Positions 26,077 to 34,495 are shown, numbered from the stretch's first letter. The stretch is DNA of 64,000 bases from Psychroflexus tropicus DSM 15496 (GCF_000378765.1 NZ_KB905347.1:44230-108229), one strand, 5' to 3'. Numbers and translations: made by a program. Notes: generated from the sequence alone by a model not told the origin.

Positions 26077-26451
26077 ATGGAAGTACAAGGAAAAATTAAA
26101 GTCATTGGAGAAACCAAAGAATTTGGTAGCAACGGCTTCAGAAAAAGAGAAATGGTAGTGACTACCGAAGAACAATATCCTCAGCACATTTTAATAGAAT
26201 TCGTTCAGGATAAGACTAATTTATTAGACAATTTTAATGTTGGTCAAAATGTAAAAGTAGGGATCAATTTAAGAGGACGTGAGTGGGTAAGCCCGCAGGG
26301 AGAGACTAAATATTTCAATTCCCTTAATGGCTGGAGAATAGAAAATGTAGATCAGAACAATTCTGCAGGAGCTCCTCCAGTTCCCCCGTCAGATCAATTT
26401 GAACCTGTTCAAGATTTGAATGATGACGATGAGGATGATTTACCATTTTAA
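26077..26451 (+). CDS. DUF3127 protein with SSB-like acidic tip
   Basis: A 124-aa protein of the DUF3127 family, common in Bacteroidetes. The first 85 residues are beta-rich with VQGKIKVIGETKEFG, FRKREMVVTTEEQYPQ and INLRGREWVS, consistent with an OB fold. A proline-rich linker (APPVPPSDQF) leads to a C-terminal tip DDDEDDLPF that closely resembles the protein-docking tail of single-stranded DNA-binding protein (DDDIPF in E. coli). This suggests a nucleic-acid role that recruits SSB-tail partners; unproven. It follows the flavin reductase by 2 nt and ends at a strong terminator. Confidence 0.82.
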   Translation: MEVQGKIKVIGETKEFGSNGFRKREMVVTTEEQYPQHILIEFVQDKTNLLDNFNVGQNVKVGINLRGREWVSPQGETKYFNSLNGWRIENVDQNNSAGAPPVPPSDQFEPVQDLNDDDEDDLPF

Positions 26452-26472
26452 GGTTTAATCCAGCGTAAATTC

Positions 26473-26506
26473 AAAAAGCTCTAGAGATTTTCTAGGGCTT
26501 TTTTTA
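26473..26506 (+). terminator. Rho-independent terminator
   Basis: Stem AAAAAGCTCTAGA / TCTAGGGCTTTTT (one G-T pair), 5-nt loop, T-run. It ends the flavin reductase-DUF3127 transcript. Confidence 0.88.
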
Positions 26507-26538
26507 ATTTTACATTAAAATCTAAACATAATCTAATA

Positions 26539-27888
26539 TTGATCTCCAAACTAGAATCGTTTTTCGCAAAGGTTCTCCCCTCACCTTTTACTTTAAGCAT
26601 AGGATTAACACTTTTAACTTTGCTCCTGTCTATCTGTTTTGGAGATTATAATAACGCCAACTCAACTTTTTTCTCAACCATGAACGCCTGGCAATCTGGC
26701 TTATGGAATCAAGATTTGTTAGTATTCGGTTATCAGATGATGTTGATTCTGGTTTTAGGACATGTACTTGTGCTCAGTAAGCCGATGAATGCTCTTCTGG
26801 AATTAGTCTCAAACTCGGCGACAAGCAATACAAAGGCTATCATTCTTATCAGCGCCAGTACAATGCTGATGGGGTTTTTCAACTGGGGACTAGGTCTAAT
26901 ATTTGGAGCGATTTTGGCTAGAAAAATCGGCGAAAAATCTGAGCGCGAAAACTTAGGTATCAATTATCCTCTCATAGGAGCTTTAGGTTACTCGGGGATG
27001 ATGATTTGGCACGGGGGTATTTCTGGTTCGGCACCATTAAAAGCTTCAGAAACAGGCCATCTACATTCTATTATGAAGGAGTATCCTGAGGGATTTCCTT
27101 CAGAAGTGTCTACGGTAGAAACTATTTTTAGCAGCAGCAATCTTATTATATTTAGCATCCTCCTCATTAGTGTTCCTATTATTTTCTCCAGATTAAAACA
27201 CTCTGGCAGATCTAAAACAATACCCAAACTCTTAAGCAAGTCCGTTTCAAATTCAGAGGAGAAGATGAGTCATCCTTTTGAAATAACTCCATTGTTGAAT
27301 TGGATATTTGGTGGGCTTTTATTGATTTGTTTTTCCGTGGTCTATCTGGAGGACTTACTAGAACTGGATATCACTCCCAACATGCTTAATTTTTTTATGC
27401 TCGGGTTAGGTATTGTTCTTCATAAATCTATTAAGAATTACCTTTTATCTCTTAGTGAAGCTATTAAAGGTGCTTCAGGGATTTTAATTCAATTCCCCTT
27501 ATATTTTGGAATTATAGGCGTGATGAGAGACAGTGGACTGGCTCTTGATTTCGCTCAATTTTTCATTAGTATTTCTAATGAAACCACTTTACCGATTTTT
27601 ACTTTTATTAGCTCGGGTATCGTCAATATTTTTGTGCCAAGCGGAGGTGGTCAATGGGCTATTCAAGGCCCTATTGCGATGGAATCTGCAGCTCAGCTTG
27701 GCGTGCCAATCCCAAAGATAATTATGGCCTTAAGTTATGGAGATCAGGTCACCAACATGCTCCAGCCGTTTTGGGCTTTACCCCTCCTTGCTATAACCAA
27801 GTTAAAGGCTAGCGATATTTTTCCATTTACTTTTATATTATTTATCATTGGCAGTTTTATATTTATAGCAGGACTTCTTATATTTTAA
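26539..27888 (+). CDS. Short-chain fatty acid transporter (AtoE family)
   Basis: A 449-aa inner-membrane protein with about 12 helices. The opening LESFFAKVLPSPFTLSIGLT and the conserved blocks NWGLGLIFGAILARK, IWHGGISGSAPL and VPSGGGQWAIQGP are those of AtoE-type short-chain fatty acid transporters, which take up acetoacetate or butyrate-like acids. The start is a TTG at 26539; no upstream ATG is in frame and the TTG gives the family N-terminus. The aat gene begins 2 nt downstream and is probably cotranscribed, although functionally unrelated. Confidence 0.88.
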   Translation: MISKLESFFAKVLPSPFTLSIGLTLLTLLLSICFGDYNNANSTFFSTMNAWQSGLWNQDLLVFGYQMMLILVLGHVLVLSKPMNALLELVSNSATSNTKAIILISASTMLMGFFNWGLGLIFGAILARKIGEKSERENLGINYPLIGALGYSGMMIWHGGISGSAPLKASETGHLHSIMKEYPEGFPSEVSTVETIFSSSNLIIFSILLISVPIIFSRLKHSGRSKTIPKLLSKSVSNSEEKMSHPFEITPLLNWIFGGLLLICFSVVYLEDLLELDITPNMLNFFMLGLGIVLHKSIKNYLLSLSEAIKGASGILIQFPLYFGIIGVMRDSGLALDFAQFFISISNETTLPIFTFISSGIVNIFVPSGGGQWAIQGPIAMESAAQLGVPIPKIIMALSYGDQVTNMLQPFWALPLLAITKLKASDIFPFTFILFIIGSFIFIAGLLIF

Positions 27889-27890
27889 TT

Positions 27891-28538
27891 ATGTACAAAC
27901 TGACAGAGGACATTATATTTCCACACCCCAAATTTGCTGATGAAAAAGGACTGTTAGCCTTTGGCGGTGACTTAAGTCTAGAAAGAATTAAAATTGCTTA
28001 CGAGAATGGCATATTCCCCTGGTATGAAGAGGGACAACCTATCCTCTGGTGGAGTCCGGATCCAAGAATGGTTTTATTTCCTGAGAATTTAAGGATTTCT
28101 AAAAGCATGAAAAAGCTTTTTAAGGATAAGACCTTTAAGGTAACCTACAATAAGCATTTTGAGTACGTCATCCAAAAATGTGCAAATATCAATAGAGAAA
28201 ATCAGGATGGCACCTGGATCACCGAAGAGATGATAGAAAGTTACATCCAATTGCATGAAGCCGGGCTTGCAAAATCTGTAGAAGTATGGAAAGGAGATAA
28301 AATCGTTGGAGGATTATACGGTATTTTGCTCAAGGACAAAAATGTATTTTGTGGGGAAAGTATGTTTACAGATGTAGATAATGCCTCAAAGTATGGCTTT
28401 ATTACTCTGGTGAAGAATATGGAAAAGAATGGCATTAGCCTTATCGATTGTCAAATCTATACTAAACATCTAGAAAGTTTAGGGGCTGAAGAAATAAGTC
28501 GACACAACTTTTTAACCCTATTAAACTCTAATGTTTAG
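27891..28538 (+). CDS. aat: Leucyl/phenylalanyl-tRNA-protein transferase
   Basis: A 215-aa enzyme that attaches Leu or Phe to N-terminal Arg or Lys of proteins, marking them for ClpAP in the N-degron pathway. FPWYEEGQPILWWSPDPR at about 42-59, the GGLYGILL stretch at about 138-145 and GESMF near 154-158 are diagnostic. Length is normal. It overlaps the convergent CsaA-like gene by 4 nt. Confidence 0.95.
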   Translation: MYKLTEDIIFPHPKFADEKGLLAFGGDLSLERIKIAYENGIFPWYEEGQPILWWSPDPRMVLFPENLRISKSMKKLFKDKTFKVTYNKHFEYVIQKCANINRENQDGTWITEEMIESYIQLHEAGLAKSVEVWKGDKIVGGLYGILLKDKNVFCGESMFTDVDNASKYGFITLVKNMEKNGISLIDCQIYTKHLESLGAEEISRHNFLTLLNSNV

Positions 28539-28879
28539 GAAACTTTAGTACCATTTGCTACTTTATGTAGAGGTCCAATTACAGATATTCCGAGAGCGTC
28601 ATCTACAGCACCAAGCACGAGGCACTCACTCATCATATTAGCAATTTGCTTTGGAGGAAAATTAACTATCGCTGCAACCTGAACTCCTACCATGCTCTCT
28701 GCATTGTGGAGCTTGGTTAATTGTGCAGAGGATGATTTCACTCCTAACTTTCCAAAATCAATTTTAAGCTTTAAGGCTGGCTTTTGGGCTTCCTTAAATA
28801 ATTCTGCGTGTAACACCGTCCCAATTCTTATATTAACTTTTTGGAATTCACTCCAAGTTAAATTATTCATATTGCTCAT
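28535..28879 (-). CDS. tRNA-binding (CsaA/EMAP-II-like) protein
   Basis: A 114-aa OB-fold protein of the CsaA type, homologous to the tRNA-binding domain at the C-terminus of methionyl-tRNA synthetase. The motif NIRIGTVLHAELFKEA at about 15-30, the strand LKLKIDFGKLGVKSSSAQLT and NFPPKQIANMMSECL match. CsaA is thought to bind tRNA or act as a chaperone. It is divergent from the Old Yellow Enzyme gene across a palindrome-rich gap. Confidence 0.93.
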   Translation of the reverse strand: MSNMNNLTWSEFQKVNIRIGTVLHAELFKEAQKPALKLKIDFGKLGVKSSSAQLTKLHNAESMVGVQVAAIVNFPPKQIANMMSECLVLGAVDDALGISVIGPLHKVANGTKVS

Positions 28880-28899
28880 TTTTTAATTATTCTTAATAA

Positions 28900-28918
28900 T
28901 TATAAGAAATTCTTATAA
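28900..28918. promoter_or_regulatory. Perfect palindrome in a divergent promoter region
   Basis: TTATAAGAA-A-TTCTTATAA is a perfect 9+1+9 palindrome, flanked by a partial extra copy (TTCTTAATAA at 28890-28899). It lies 21 nt upstream of the CsaA-like start and about 87 nt upstream of the Old Yellow Enzyme start. The shape fits an operator for a dimeric repressor; no regulator gene is adjacent. Confidence 0.4.
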
Positions 28919-29004
28919 AAGAATTGAAGAAATCAACTCTTCTTTTATAATAGCCTTAACGGAGTAAGTTTCTATAAATATTAAGTTTACAATAAAAAGA
29001 TATA

Positions 29005-30102
29005 ATGAGCAATCAAGCATTATTAAAACCCATAACACTAGGAGATTTAGAACTGAAGAATAGAGTAATCATGGCACCTATGACTAGAAGCCGTGCTGAT
29101 AATGAGGCTAATGCTGCGACAGATCTTCATGCTAAATATTATAAACAGAGAGCAAGTGCAGGTCTTATCATTAGTGAAGGTTCACAAATTTCAAGTCAGG
29201 CTGTTGGCTATGTCAATACTGCTGGTATATATAAGCCAGAGCAAATTGAAGGATGGAAAAAAGTGACCGATGCAGTTCATGACGAAGACGGAAAAATATT
29301 CGTTCAACTATGGCACGTAGGTCGCATGTCTCACCCCGATTTTCACGATGGAGATAAGCCAGTAGCTCCAAGTGCGGTAAATCCTAACGATAAATCTTAC
29401 ACCTACGAAGGCTTTAAAGAAACCGTAGAACCAAGGGCGTTAACAACCGCAGAGGTAAAACAGGTAGTTCAAGATTTCAAAAAAGCTGCAAAAAATGCTG
29501 TAGATGCTGGATTTGATGGTATCGAAATTCATTCCTCCAACGGCTATTTGATTCACCAGTTTTTCAATAATTCATCAAACCATAGAGACGATGAATATGG
29601 AGGTTCTATAGAAAATAAAGCAAGAATCTTGTTTGAAATAATAGAGGCGGCCAAAGTGTTTTTTCCAACTAACAGAATTGGAGTAAGGTTAAATCCTTCG
29701 TTACATGGTTTATTTGGAATGGAAGCCGATGAAGAAACCATTCCAACCTTTGAATACATCGTCAAAAAACTTAATGACTATGATCTAGCTTACCTTCATT
29801 TATCAGAGCCATTCACAGATGTGAGTGATATCGATTATTTAGTAGATAACATTGCCGATCATTTTAGGCCTTTATATAAAGGTAATTTGATGATCAACGG
29901 TGGTTTCGATCAAGAAAGTGGTAATAAAGTCATTGAAAACGAAAAAGCCGACATGGTAGCTTATGGAAAACTTTTTATTTCCAATCCAGATTTACCAGTT
30001 CGTTTTGAAAAGAATGCCGAATTACAAGACTGGGACAGCGATACCTTTTATGTACCTGGGGCAAAAGGTTATACCGATTATCCAAAATTGGAGGACAAAT
30101 AA
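29005..30102 (+). CDS. Old Yellow Enzyme family alkene reductase
   Basis: A 365-aa FMN-dependent TIM-barrel enzyme that reduces activated C=C bonds (enones, nitro-alkenes, maleimides) with NADPH. Seen are LKNRVIMAPMTRSRAD at 17-32, the substrate pair H176 and N179 in IEIHSSNGYLIHQFF with Y181, HRDDEYGGSIEN near 193-204, and MINGGF near 299. It is like NemA/YqjM-group alkene reductases used against electrophilic stress. A strong terminator follows at 30125. The gene is separated from the flavin reductase/Cry-DASH operon by 250 nt, so it is neighbouring and not in the same transcript. Confidence 0.93.
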   Translation: MSNQALLKPITLGDLELKNRVIMAPMTRSRADNEANAATDLHAKYYKQRASAGLIISEGSQISSQAVGYVNTAGIYKPEQIEGWKKVTDAVHDEDGKIFVQLWHVGRMSHPDFHDGDKPVAPSAVNPNDKSYTYEGFKETVEPRALTTAEVKQVVQDFKKAAKNAVDAGFDGIEIHSSNGYLIHQFFNNSSNHRDDEYGGSIENKARILFEIIEAAKVFFPTNRIGVRLNPSLHGLFGMEADEETIPTFEYIVKKLNDYDLAYLHLSEPFTDVSDIDYLVDNIADHFRPLYKGNLMINGGFDQESGNKVIENEKADMVAYGKLFISNPDLPVRFEKNAELQDWDSDTFYVPGAKGYTDYPKLEDK

Positions 30103-30124
30103 GTAAGTTTTAAGTAGAGAAATT

Positions 30125-30159
30125 AAAAAAGGCTTTTCATAACCATGAAAAGCCTTTTT
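30125..30159 (+). terminator. Strong rho-independent terminator
   Basis: A 15-bp stem with arms AAAAAGGCTTTTCAT / ATGAAAAGCCTTTTT and a 4-nt loop AACC. It ends the alkene reductase gene. The remaining 190 nt up to the next gene are AT-rich; they include an imperfect dyad TTGTTTAAT-TTTTAACAA at 30287-30304 and no clear TAnnTTTG element. Confidence 0.92.
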
Positions 30160-30352
30160 AATGATTATAAATGATTTAATCTGATACTTGTAATCTTTAA
30201 TAGTTTCAGTCGTATTGTTTTAATAAATTAAATCGAGATGTTGTTTCTTCTCTGTTTCAATTCTAAATTATTAACGAAACTTTTTTTTGTTTAATTTTTA
30301 ACAATTAAAGGTTCAACAATAATTAATTTTAGATTTTAATGTAAATAATAAA

Positions 30353-30988
30353 ATGCTTCATTATACCAGAGAGGATATTCAAAACTTACCTAGCCTTGAA
30401 CGCATGCATTTGATCAATTCAAGTGGCGGTCTTAAATCAGCTAACCTTATTGGTAGTATTTCAGAAGAAGGTCACACCAATCTTGCTGTTTTCAATTCGG
30501 TTATTCATTTAGGGAGTAAGCCTCCCATGCTAAGTTTTATGCTTCGACCAACGACGGTCTCTCGTCATACGTATAACAATCTCAAGAAGACCCATTGCTT
30601 TTCAGTTAATCATATCCACGTCGATTTTATAGATAAGGCACATCAGACTTCAGCAAAGTATGAGGAGGGGGTATCAGAGTTTAAAGAAGTAGGATTAACC
30701 GAAGAATATATAGAAGACTTTAAAGCTCCTTTTGTAAAAGAATCCAAAATCAAAATGGGCTGTTCCTACGTCAATGAATACTTTATAAAAGAGCACCAAT
30801 GCAGGCTCATAATTGGTCAAATAGAACATCTTGTGGCAGATGAAAATGTAATAGGAAAAGATGGATTTTTAGACCTTTACAAAGCAAATTCAGCAGGAAT
30901 TATTGGACTCGATGGGTATGTGGAAACACAATTATTAGAAAGGTTTGCTTATGCCAGACCAGATCAAGAATTGAAACCTTTAAAATAG
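30353..30988 (+). CDS. Flavin reductase family protein
   Basis: A 211-aa FMN-binding split-barrel protein. The N-terminal [20 protein letters not shown], the [18 protein letters not shown] block and the CFSVNHIH strand match the flavin reductase-like fold, distinct from the longer protein at 25202. This short type is commonly found next to cryptochrome/photolyase genes in Bacteroidetes and may supply reduced flavin to them (inference). The DUF2256 gene starts 2 nt after its stop and Cry-DASH overlaps that, so the three form an operon. Confidence 0.85.
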   Translation: MLHYTREDIQNLPSLERMHLINSSGGLKSANLIGSISEEGHTNLAVFNSVIHLGSKPPMLSFMLRPTTVSRHTYNNLKKTHCFSVNHIHVDFIDKAHQTSAKYEEGVSEFKEVGLTEEYIEDFKAPFVKESKIKMGCSYVNEYFIKEHQCRLIIGQIEHLVADENVIGKDGFLDLYKANSAGIIGLDGYVETQLLERFAYARPDQELKPLK

Positions 30989-30990
30989 TA

Positions 30991-31128
30991 ATGGCACATA
31001 AAAAGCCACATTTACCCGAGAAGATTTGTGCCACTTGTGGTCTCCCCTTTACCTGGAGAAAGAAATGGGCAAAAAATTGGAATAACGTTAAATATTGTAG
31101 TGAGAAATGCAGAAGAAACAAGACATAA
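30991..31128 (+). CDS. DUF2256 zinc-ribbon peptide
   Basis: A 45-aa protein below the usual size cut-off. C13-x2-C16 and C36-x3-C40 form a zinc-ribbon or treble-clef-like site, with the family core [13 protein letters not shown] at 18-30 and VKYCSEKCR at 33-41. DUF2256 genes regularly neighbour photolyase and cryptochrome genes. It starts 2 nt after the flavin reductase and its last 22 nt overlap the Cry-DASH start at 31107 in another frame, so translation of the two is probably coupled. Function unknown. Confidence 0.85.
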   Translation: MAHKKPHLPEKICATCGLPFTWRKKWAKNWNNVKYCSEKCRRNKT

Positions 31129-32417
31129 ATATCGTTTGGTTTAGAAACGATTTACGTACCACAGATCAGAAATCTCTTCATGAGGCCTGTCAACAGGACA
31201 ACAAAGTCTTAGGAGTGTACTGCTTCGACCCAAAACACTTTGAAATGACACAGTATGGGTTTAAAAAAACAGAAAAGTATAGAGCAAAATTTTTAATAGA
31301 ATCAGTACAACAGCTTAGTTCCAACCTTGAAGATTTGAACATTAGACTTCTTGTGAATTTTGACAGTCCAAAACATGTTTTCGAAAAGCTTGCTCAGGAA
31401 TACAAAATCAATTCAGTATTTTTTCAAAAGGAATGGACAAATGAAGAAAAAAAGGTAGAAGAGGAAGTAAAGTCGGTTCTGCCTGAAACTGAGTTTGTAG
31501 ATCATTACGATCAGTTTTTATTTCATCCTGACGATGTTCCATACGATGACTTTAGTCAAGTACCAGAAGTCTACACGCAATTCAGGAAAAAATGCGAAAA
31601 GCAGAGCCAGGTTAGAGAAGCTCTTGAAAAACCAGCAAAGCGTCCGGATGATAATCTATTCAAGATTGATTCTGAAATTCCAGATCTAATCGACCTCGGC
31701 CTTGAAGAATTTGAAGTTGACGACCGGACAGCATTTCCCTTTCAGGGAGGAGAAGATGAAGCCTGGAAACGTCTTCAGCATTACTTTTGGGATACCAAAA
31801 AGTTGCAGTATTACAAAAAAACCAGAAACGGTTTGCTAGGAAAAGATTACAGTTCCAAATTTTCTGCCTGGCTGGCCAATGGAAGTATTTCTCCTGTATC
31901 AATTTACCATGAAGTCAAAAAATTTGAGAAAGAGGTCAAAAAAAATCAAGATACCTACTGGTTAATTTTCGAACTCATTTGGAGAGATTATTTCAAATAT
32001 ATATCTCTTAAACACGGCAACACTATCTTTAAGCTAGAGGGTGTTTCAAATAGAACTTTAGACTGGGGAAAAAGCGACAAAGCCTTTAGCCAGTGGGTCA
32101 ATGGCAATACGCCAGAACCTTTTGTCAACGCCAATATGATCGAGATTCGTGAGACTGGGTTTATGAGTAATCGAGGAAGACAAAACGTAAACAGTTACTG
32201 GGCCAAAGAATGGAAACAGGACTGGCGGATTGGCGCCGCCTATTTTGAAGCTATGCTGGTGGACTATGACGTGCATAGTAATTGGGGCAACTGGATGTAT
32301 AATTCTGGAGTAGGAAATGACCCAAGAGATAGAAAATTTAACATCAAAAGCCAGGCAGACCGCTATGATGCAAATGGAAAATACCAAAGAACCTGGCTGC
32401 AGGATACTTTATTTTAG
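31107..32417 (+). CDS. DASH-family cryptochrome
   Basis: A 436-aa flavoprotein of the Cry-DASH group, which repairs cyclobutane dimers in single-stranded DNA and may also sense blue light. The N-terminal [13 protein letters not shown], the middle [18 protein letters not shown] (FAD site), [17 protein letters not shown] near 347-363 and the DASH-specific stretch [18 protein letters not shown] are clear. The segment ends with [14 protein letters not shown] as usual. It is the third gene of the flavin reductase-DUF2256 operon. Start at 31107 lies inside DUF2256; no later ATG gives a full N-terminus. Confidence 0.94.
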   Translation: MQKKQDINIVWFRNDLRTTDQKSLHEACQQDNKVLGVYCFDPKHFEMTQYGFKKTEKYRAKFLIESVQQLSSNLEDLNIRLLVNFDSPKHVFEKLAQEYKINSVFFQKEWTNEEKKVEEEVKSVLPETEFVDHYDQFLFHPDDVPYDDFSQVPEVYTQFRKKCEKQSQVREALEKPAKRPDDNLFKIDSEIPDLIDLGLEEFEVDDRTAFPFQGGEDEAWKRLQHYFWDTKKLQYYKKTRNGLLGKDYSSKFSAWLANGSISPVSIYHEVKKFEKEVKKNQDTYWLIFELIWRDYFKYISLKHGNTIFKLEGVSNRTLDWGKSDKAFSQWVNGNTPEPFVNANMIEIRETGFMSNRGRQNVNSYWAKEWKQDWRIGAAYFEAMLVDYDVHSNWGNWMYNSGVGNDPRDRKFNIKSQADRYDANGKYQRTWLQDTLF

Positions 32418-32441
32418 AAGCTATTCCTGCTCTCAGCTCAA

Positions 32442-32537
32442 TCTTGGTTCTCAATAGCAACTCTAGCCAACAACCTAAAAAGTTTCTTTTAGTCACTTCT
32501 TAGGTTGGGATAGAATAAGCTATTGAAAAACCAAGGA
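32442..32537 (+). repeat. Long imperfect inverted repeat between photolyase genes
   Basis: The outer arms TCTTGGTTCTCAATAG (32442-) and CTATTGAAAAACCAAGGA (32520-32537) pair apart from small bulges; nested inside are CCAACAACCTAA (32467-32478) and TTAGGTTGG (32500-32508). Together they form a 96-nt two-tier hairpin without a T-run. It could be an RNA structure or the remnant of a mobile element. Only one copy was noticed in the window. Confidence 0.55.
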
Positions 32538-32623
32538 TAACGCTTCCATCAGGGCTATGGGTTAGGTGGTAGATTGTAAATATTAGAAAGGAAAATGAAG
32601 TTTCAGTTAATAAAATTCAACAT

Positions 32624-34162
32624 ATGAAAAAAACATTACGATTTATACTCGGCGATCAGCTCAATCTTAATCATTCCTGGTTTGAGGAAAAAAATGATAA
32701 TGTCATTTACTTTATGGCTGAAACTCAGCAGGAAACCAGTTATGTAAAACATCACATTCAAAAGGTAGTAGCTTTTTTTCTGTCGATGAGGAATTTTGCT
32801 GAAGAACTTAAAGATGATGGGCATAAGGTTATTTATTACCAAATTGATGACAATGAGAATCAGCAGGACCTACCTTCCAACCTCAATAAGATTATAAAAA
32901 ATCATCAAGTAGAACATTTTGAATATTTATATCCGGATGAATACAGACTGGATATCAAGCTAAAAACTTTTTGCAACAAACTATCTATATCGAGTCAAGC
33001 CTATAGTACAGAACATTTTTATACCGAACGCGAAGACATCGAAAAATTCTACGAGGGTAAAAAGGAAATGACCATGGAGTATTTCTATCGTGATATGCGA
33101 AAAAAGCATGGCATCATGATGTTGGATGATAAAAAGCCCGAAGGAGGTGAATGGAACTATGATAAAAGCAATCGTAAAAAATGGACTGGAAAACCACCCA
33201 TCCCGGAAGCAAAAACCTTCGATAAGGATGTAGAAGGTGTCCTCAAGCAATTAGAATCTATGGAAGTTAAGACTATGGGGCGAATCGATGAAGATAAATT
33301 TCCATGGCCAACATCCAGAAAAGAGTGCCTCGAAGTCTTAGATTATTTTTGCAAAAATCTTCTAATCTATTTTGGAGATTACGAAGATGCACTACATACC
33401 GATCAAAAATTTCTTTTTCACTCCAGACTCTCTTTTGCGATGAATAGTAAAATGCTATCTCCCAGAGAAGTGATAGAAACCACATTGGATTACTATTATG
33501 AACACCAGGAAGAAATAGACATTTCGCAGGTTGAAGGCTTTGTGAGGCAAATTCTGGGCTGGAGAGAATTCATGAGAGGTATTTACTGGAAAGAGATGCC
33601 AGGCTATAAATCTAAAAATGAATTAGAAAACAAAAACAAGCTCCCAGATTTTTACTGGACAGGAGAGACCGATATGAATTGTCTAAAGCACGCGGTCAAT
33701 CAAAGTCTGGATGATGCCTATGCGCATCATATCCAAAGGCTGATGATTCTTGGAAACTTCGCCCTTTTAACCATGACCGACCCAGACGAAGTGGATGCCT
33801 GGTATCTTGGTGTTTATATTGATGCCATAGAATGGGTTGAGCTCACCAACACCAGAGGAATGAGTCAATTTGCAGATGGAGGGATTGTAGCGACTAAGCC
33901 ATATGTCTCCAGTGGTAGTTATATTAACAAGATGGGGAATTACTGTAAATCCTGTAAATATTCGGTAAGTAAAAAGGAAGGAGATAATGCCTGTCCATTC
34001 AATAATTTATACTGGAATTTTCTTTACGAAAAGCAAGATCATTTTAAAAATAACCAGAGAATGAATATGATGATGAGCATGCTAAAGAAAATGAATAAGG
34101 AAACCCTTGATAATCATATTACTCGGTCAAAAGAAATAATAAATAATCCAAATGATTTTTAG
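32624..34162 (+). CDS. Iron-sulfur bacterial photolyase/cryptochrome (FeS-BCP, PhrB-type)
   Basis: A 512-aa protein of the prokaryotic (6-4) photolyase group that carries FAD and a [4Fe-4S] cluster. The four cysteine ligands are C353, C441, C444 and C457, with the same spacing as I recall for the Agrobacterium PhrB ligands. The start LRFILGDQLNLNHSW, GFVRQILGWREFMRG around 305-319 and the HHIQRLMILGNFALL helix are typical. Such enzymes repair (6-4) photoproducts with a lumazine antenna. The gap to Cry-DASH is 206 nt and holds the hairpin at 32442. A small acidic lipoprotein follows. Confidence 0.95.
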   Translation: MKKTLRFILGDQLNLNHSWFEEKNDNVIYFMAETQQETSYVKHHIQKVVAFFLSMRNFAEELKDDGHKVIYYQIDDNENQQDLPSNLNKIIKNHQVEHFEYLYPDEYRLDIKLKTFCNKLSISSQAYSTEHFYTEREDIEKFYEGKKEMTMEYFYRDMRKKHGIMMLDDKKPEGGEWNYDKSNRKKWTGKPPIPEAKTFDKDVEGVLKQLESMEVKTMGRIDEDKFPWPTSRKECLEVLDYFCKNLLIYFGDYEDALHTDQKFLFHSRLSFAMNSKMLSPREVIETTLDYYYEHQEEIDISQVEGFVRQILGWREFMRGIYWKEMPGYKSKNELENKNKLPDFYWTGETDMNCLKHAVNQSLDDAYAHHIQRLMILGNFALLTMTDPDEVDAWYLGVYIDAIEWVELTNTRGMSQFADGGIVATKPYVSSGSYINKMGNYCKSCKYSVSKKEGDNACPFNNLYWNFLYEKQDHFKNNQRMNMMMSMLKKMNKETLDNHITRSKEIINNPNDF

Positions 34163-34213
34163 GATGTTTGATAATTTTCAATACTTTTGGGAAATAATCA
34201 AAAATCAAAACAA

Positions 34214-34474
34214 ATGAAAAAGTCATTTTTATCTATCACAATGGCTGCACTTCTCGGATTAGGAGTTGTAAGCTGTAGAGAGCAAAAAAGCGATGCTGAA
34301 AAAGCAGGCGAAGAAGTAGAAGAAACTATGGAAGAAGCTGGAGATGCAGTAGAAGATGCTGCTGAAGAAACTGGCGATGCTATCGAAGAAGGCGCTGAAG
34401 ACATGGAAGATGCTGCTGAAGAAGGAGCAGAAGAAGTGGAAGAAGCTGCTGAAGAAACTAAAGAAGAAATGTAA
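34214..34474 (+). CDS. Small acidic repeat lipoprotein
   Basis: An 86-aa predicted lipoprotein. The signal peptide MKKSFLSITMAALLGLGVVSC ends at the lipobox cysteine (C21). The mature part is almost only Glu, Asp, Ala, Gly and a few Val, in a repeat of about 7-11 residues (for example EEAGDAVEDAAEET), predicted to form one long acidic amphipathic helix. I prefer 34214 over the in-frame ATG at 34187 because of the signal peptide; a -7-like TACTTTTG is at 34182-34189, which would fall inside the longer reading. Function unknown. It follows the FeS photolyase by 51 nt. Confidence 0.75.
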   Translation: MKKSFLSITMAALLGLGVVSCREQKSDAEKAGEEVEETMEEAGDAVEDAAEETGDAIEEGAEDMEDAAEEGAEEVEEAAEETKEEM

Positions 34475-34495
34475 TTCTCATTTCATCTAACTTTC

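Noticed and set aside
28923..28937. FNR-like TTGA...TCAA upstream of the alkene reductase
   Set aside because: The spacer is 5 nt, not 6, and no -7 element is at the fitting distance.
32442..32560. Possible integron attC site (two-tier hairpin followed by GTTAGGT)
   Set aside because: The core-site pairs do not match the RYYYAAC / GTTRRRY rules on both arms, there is no integrase gene and no cassette array.
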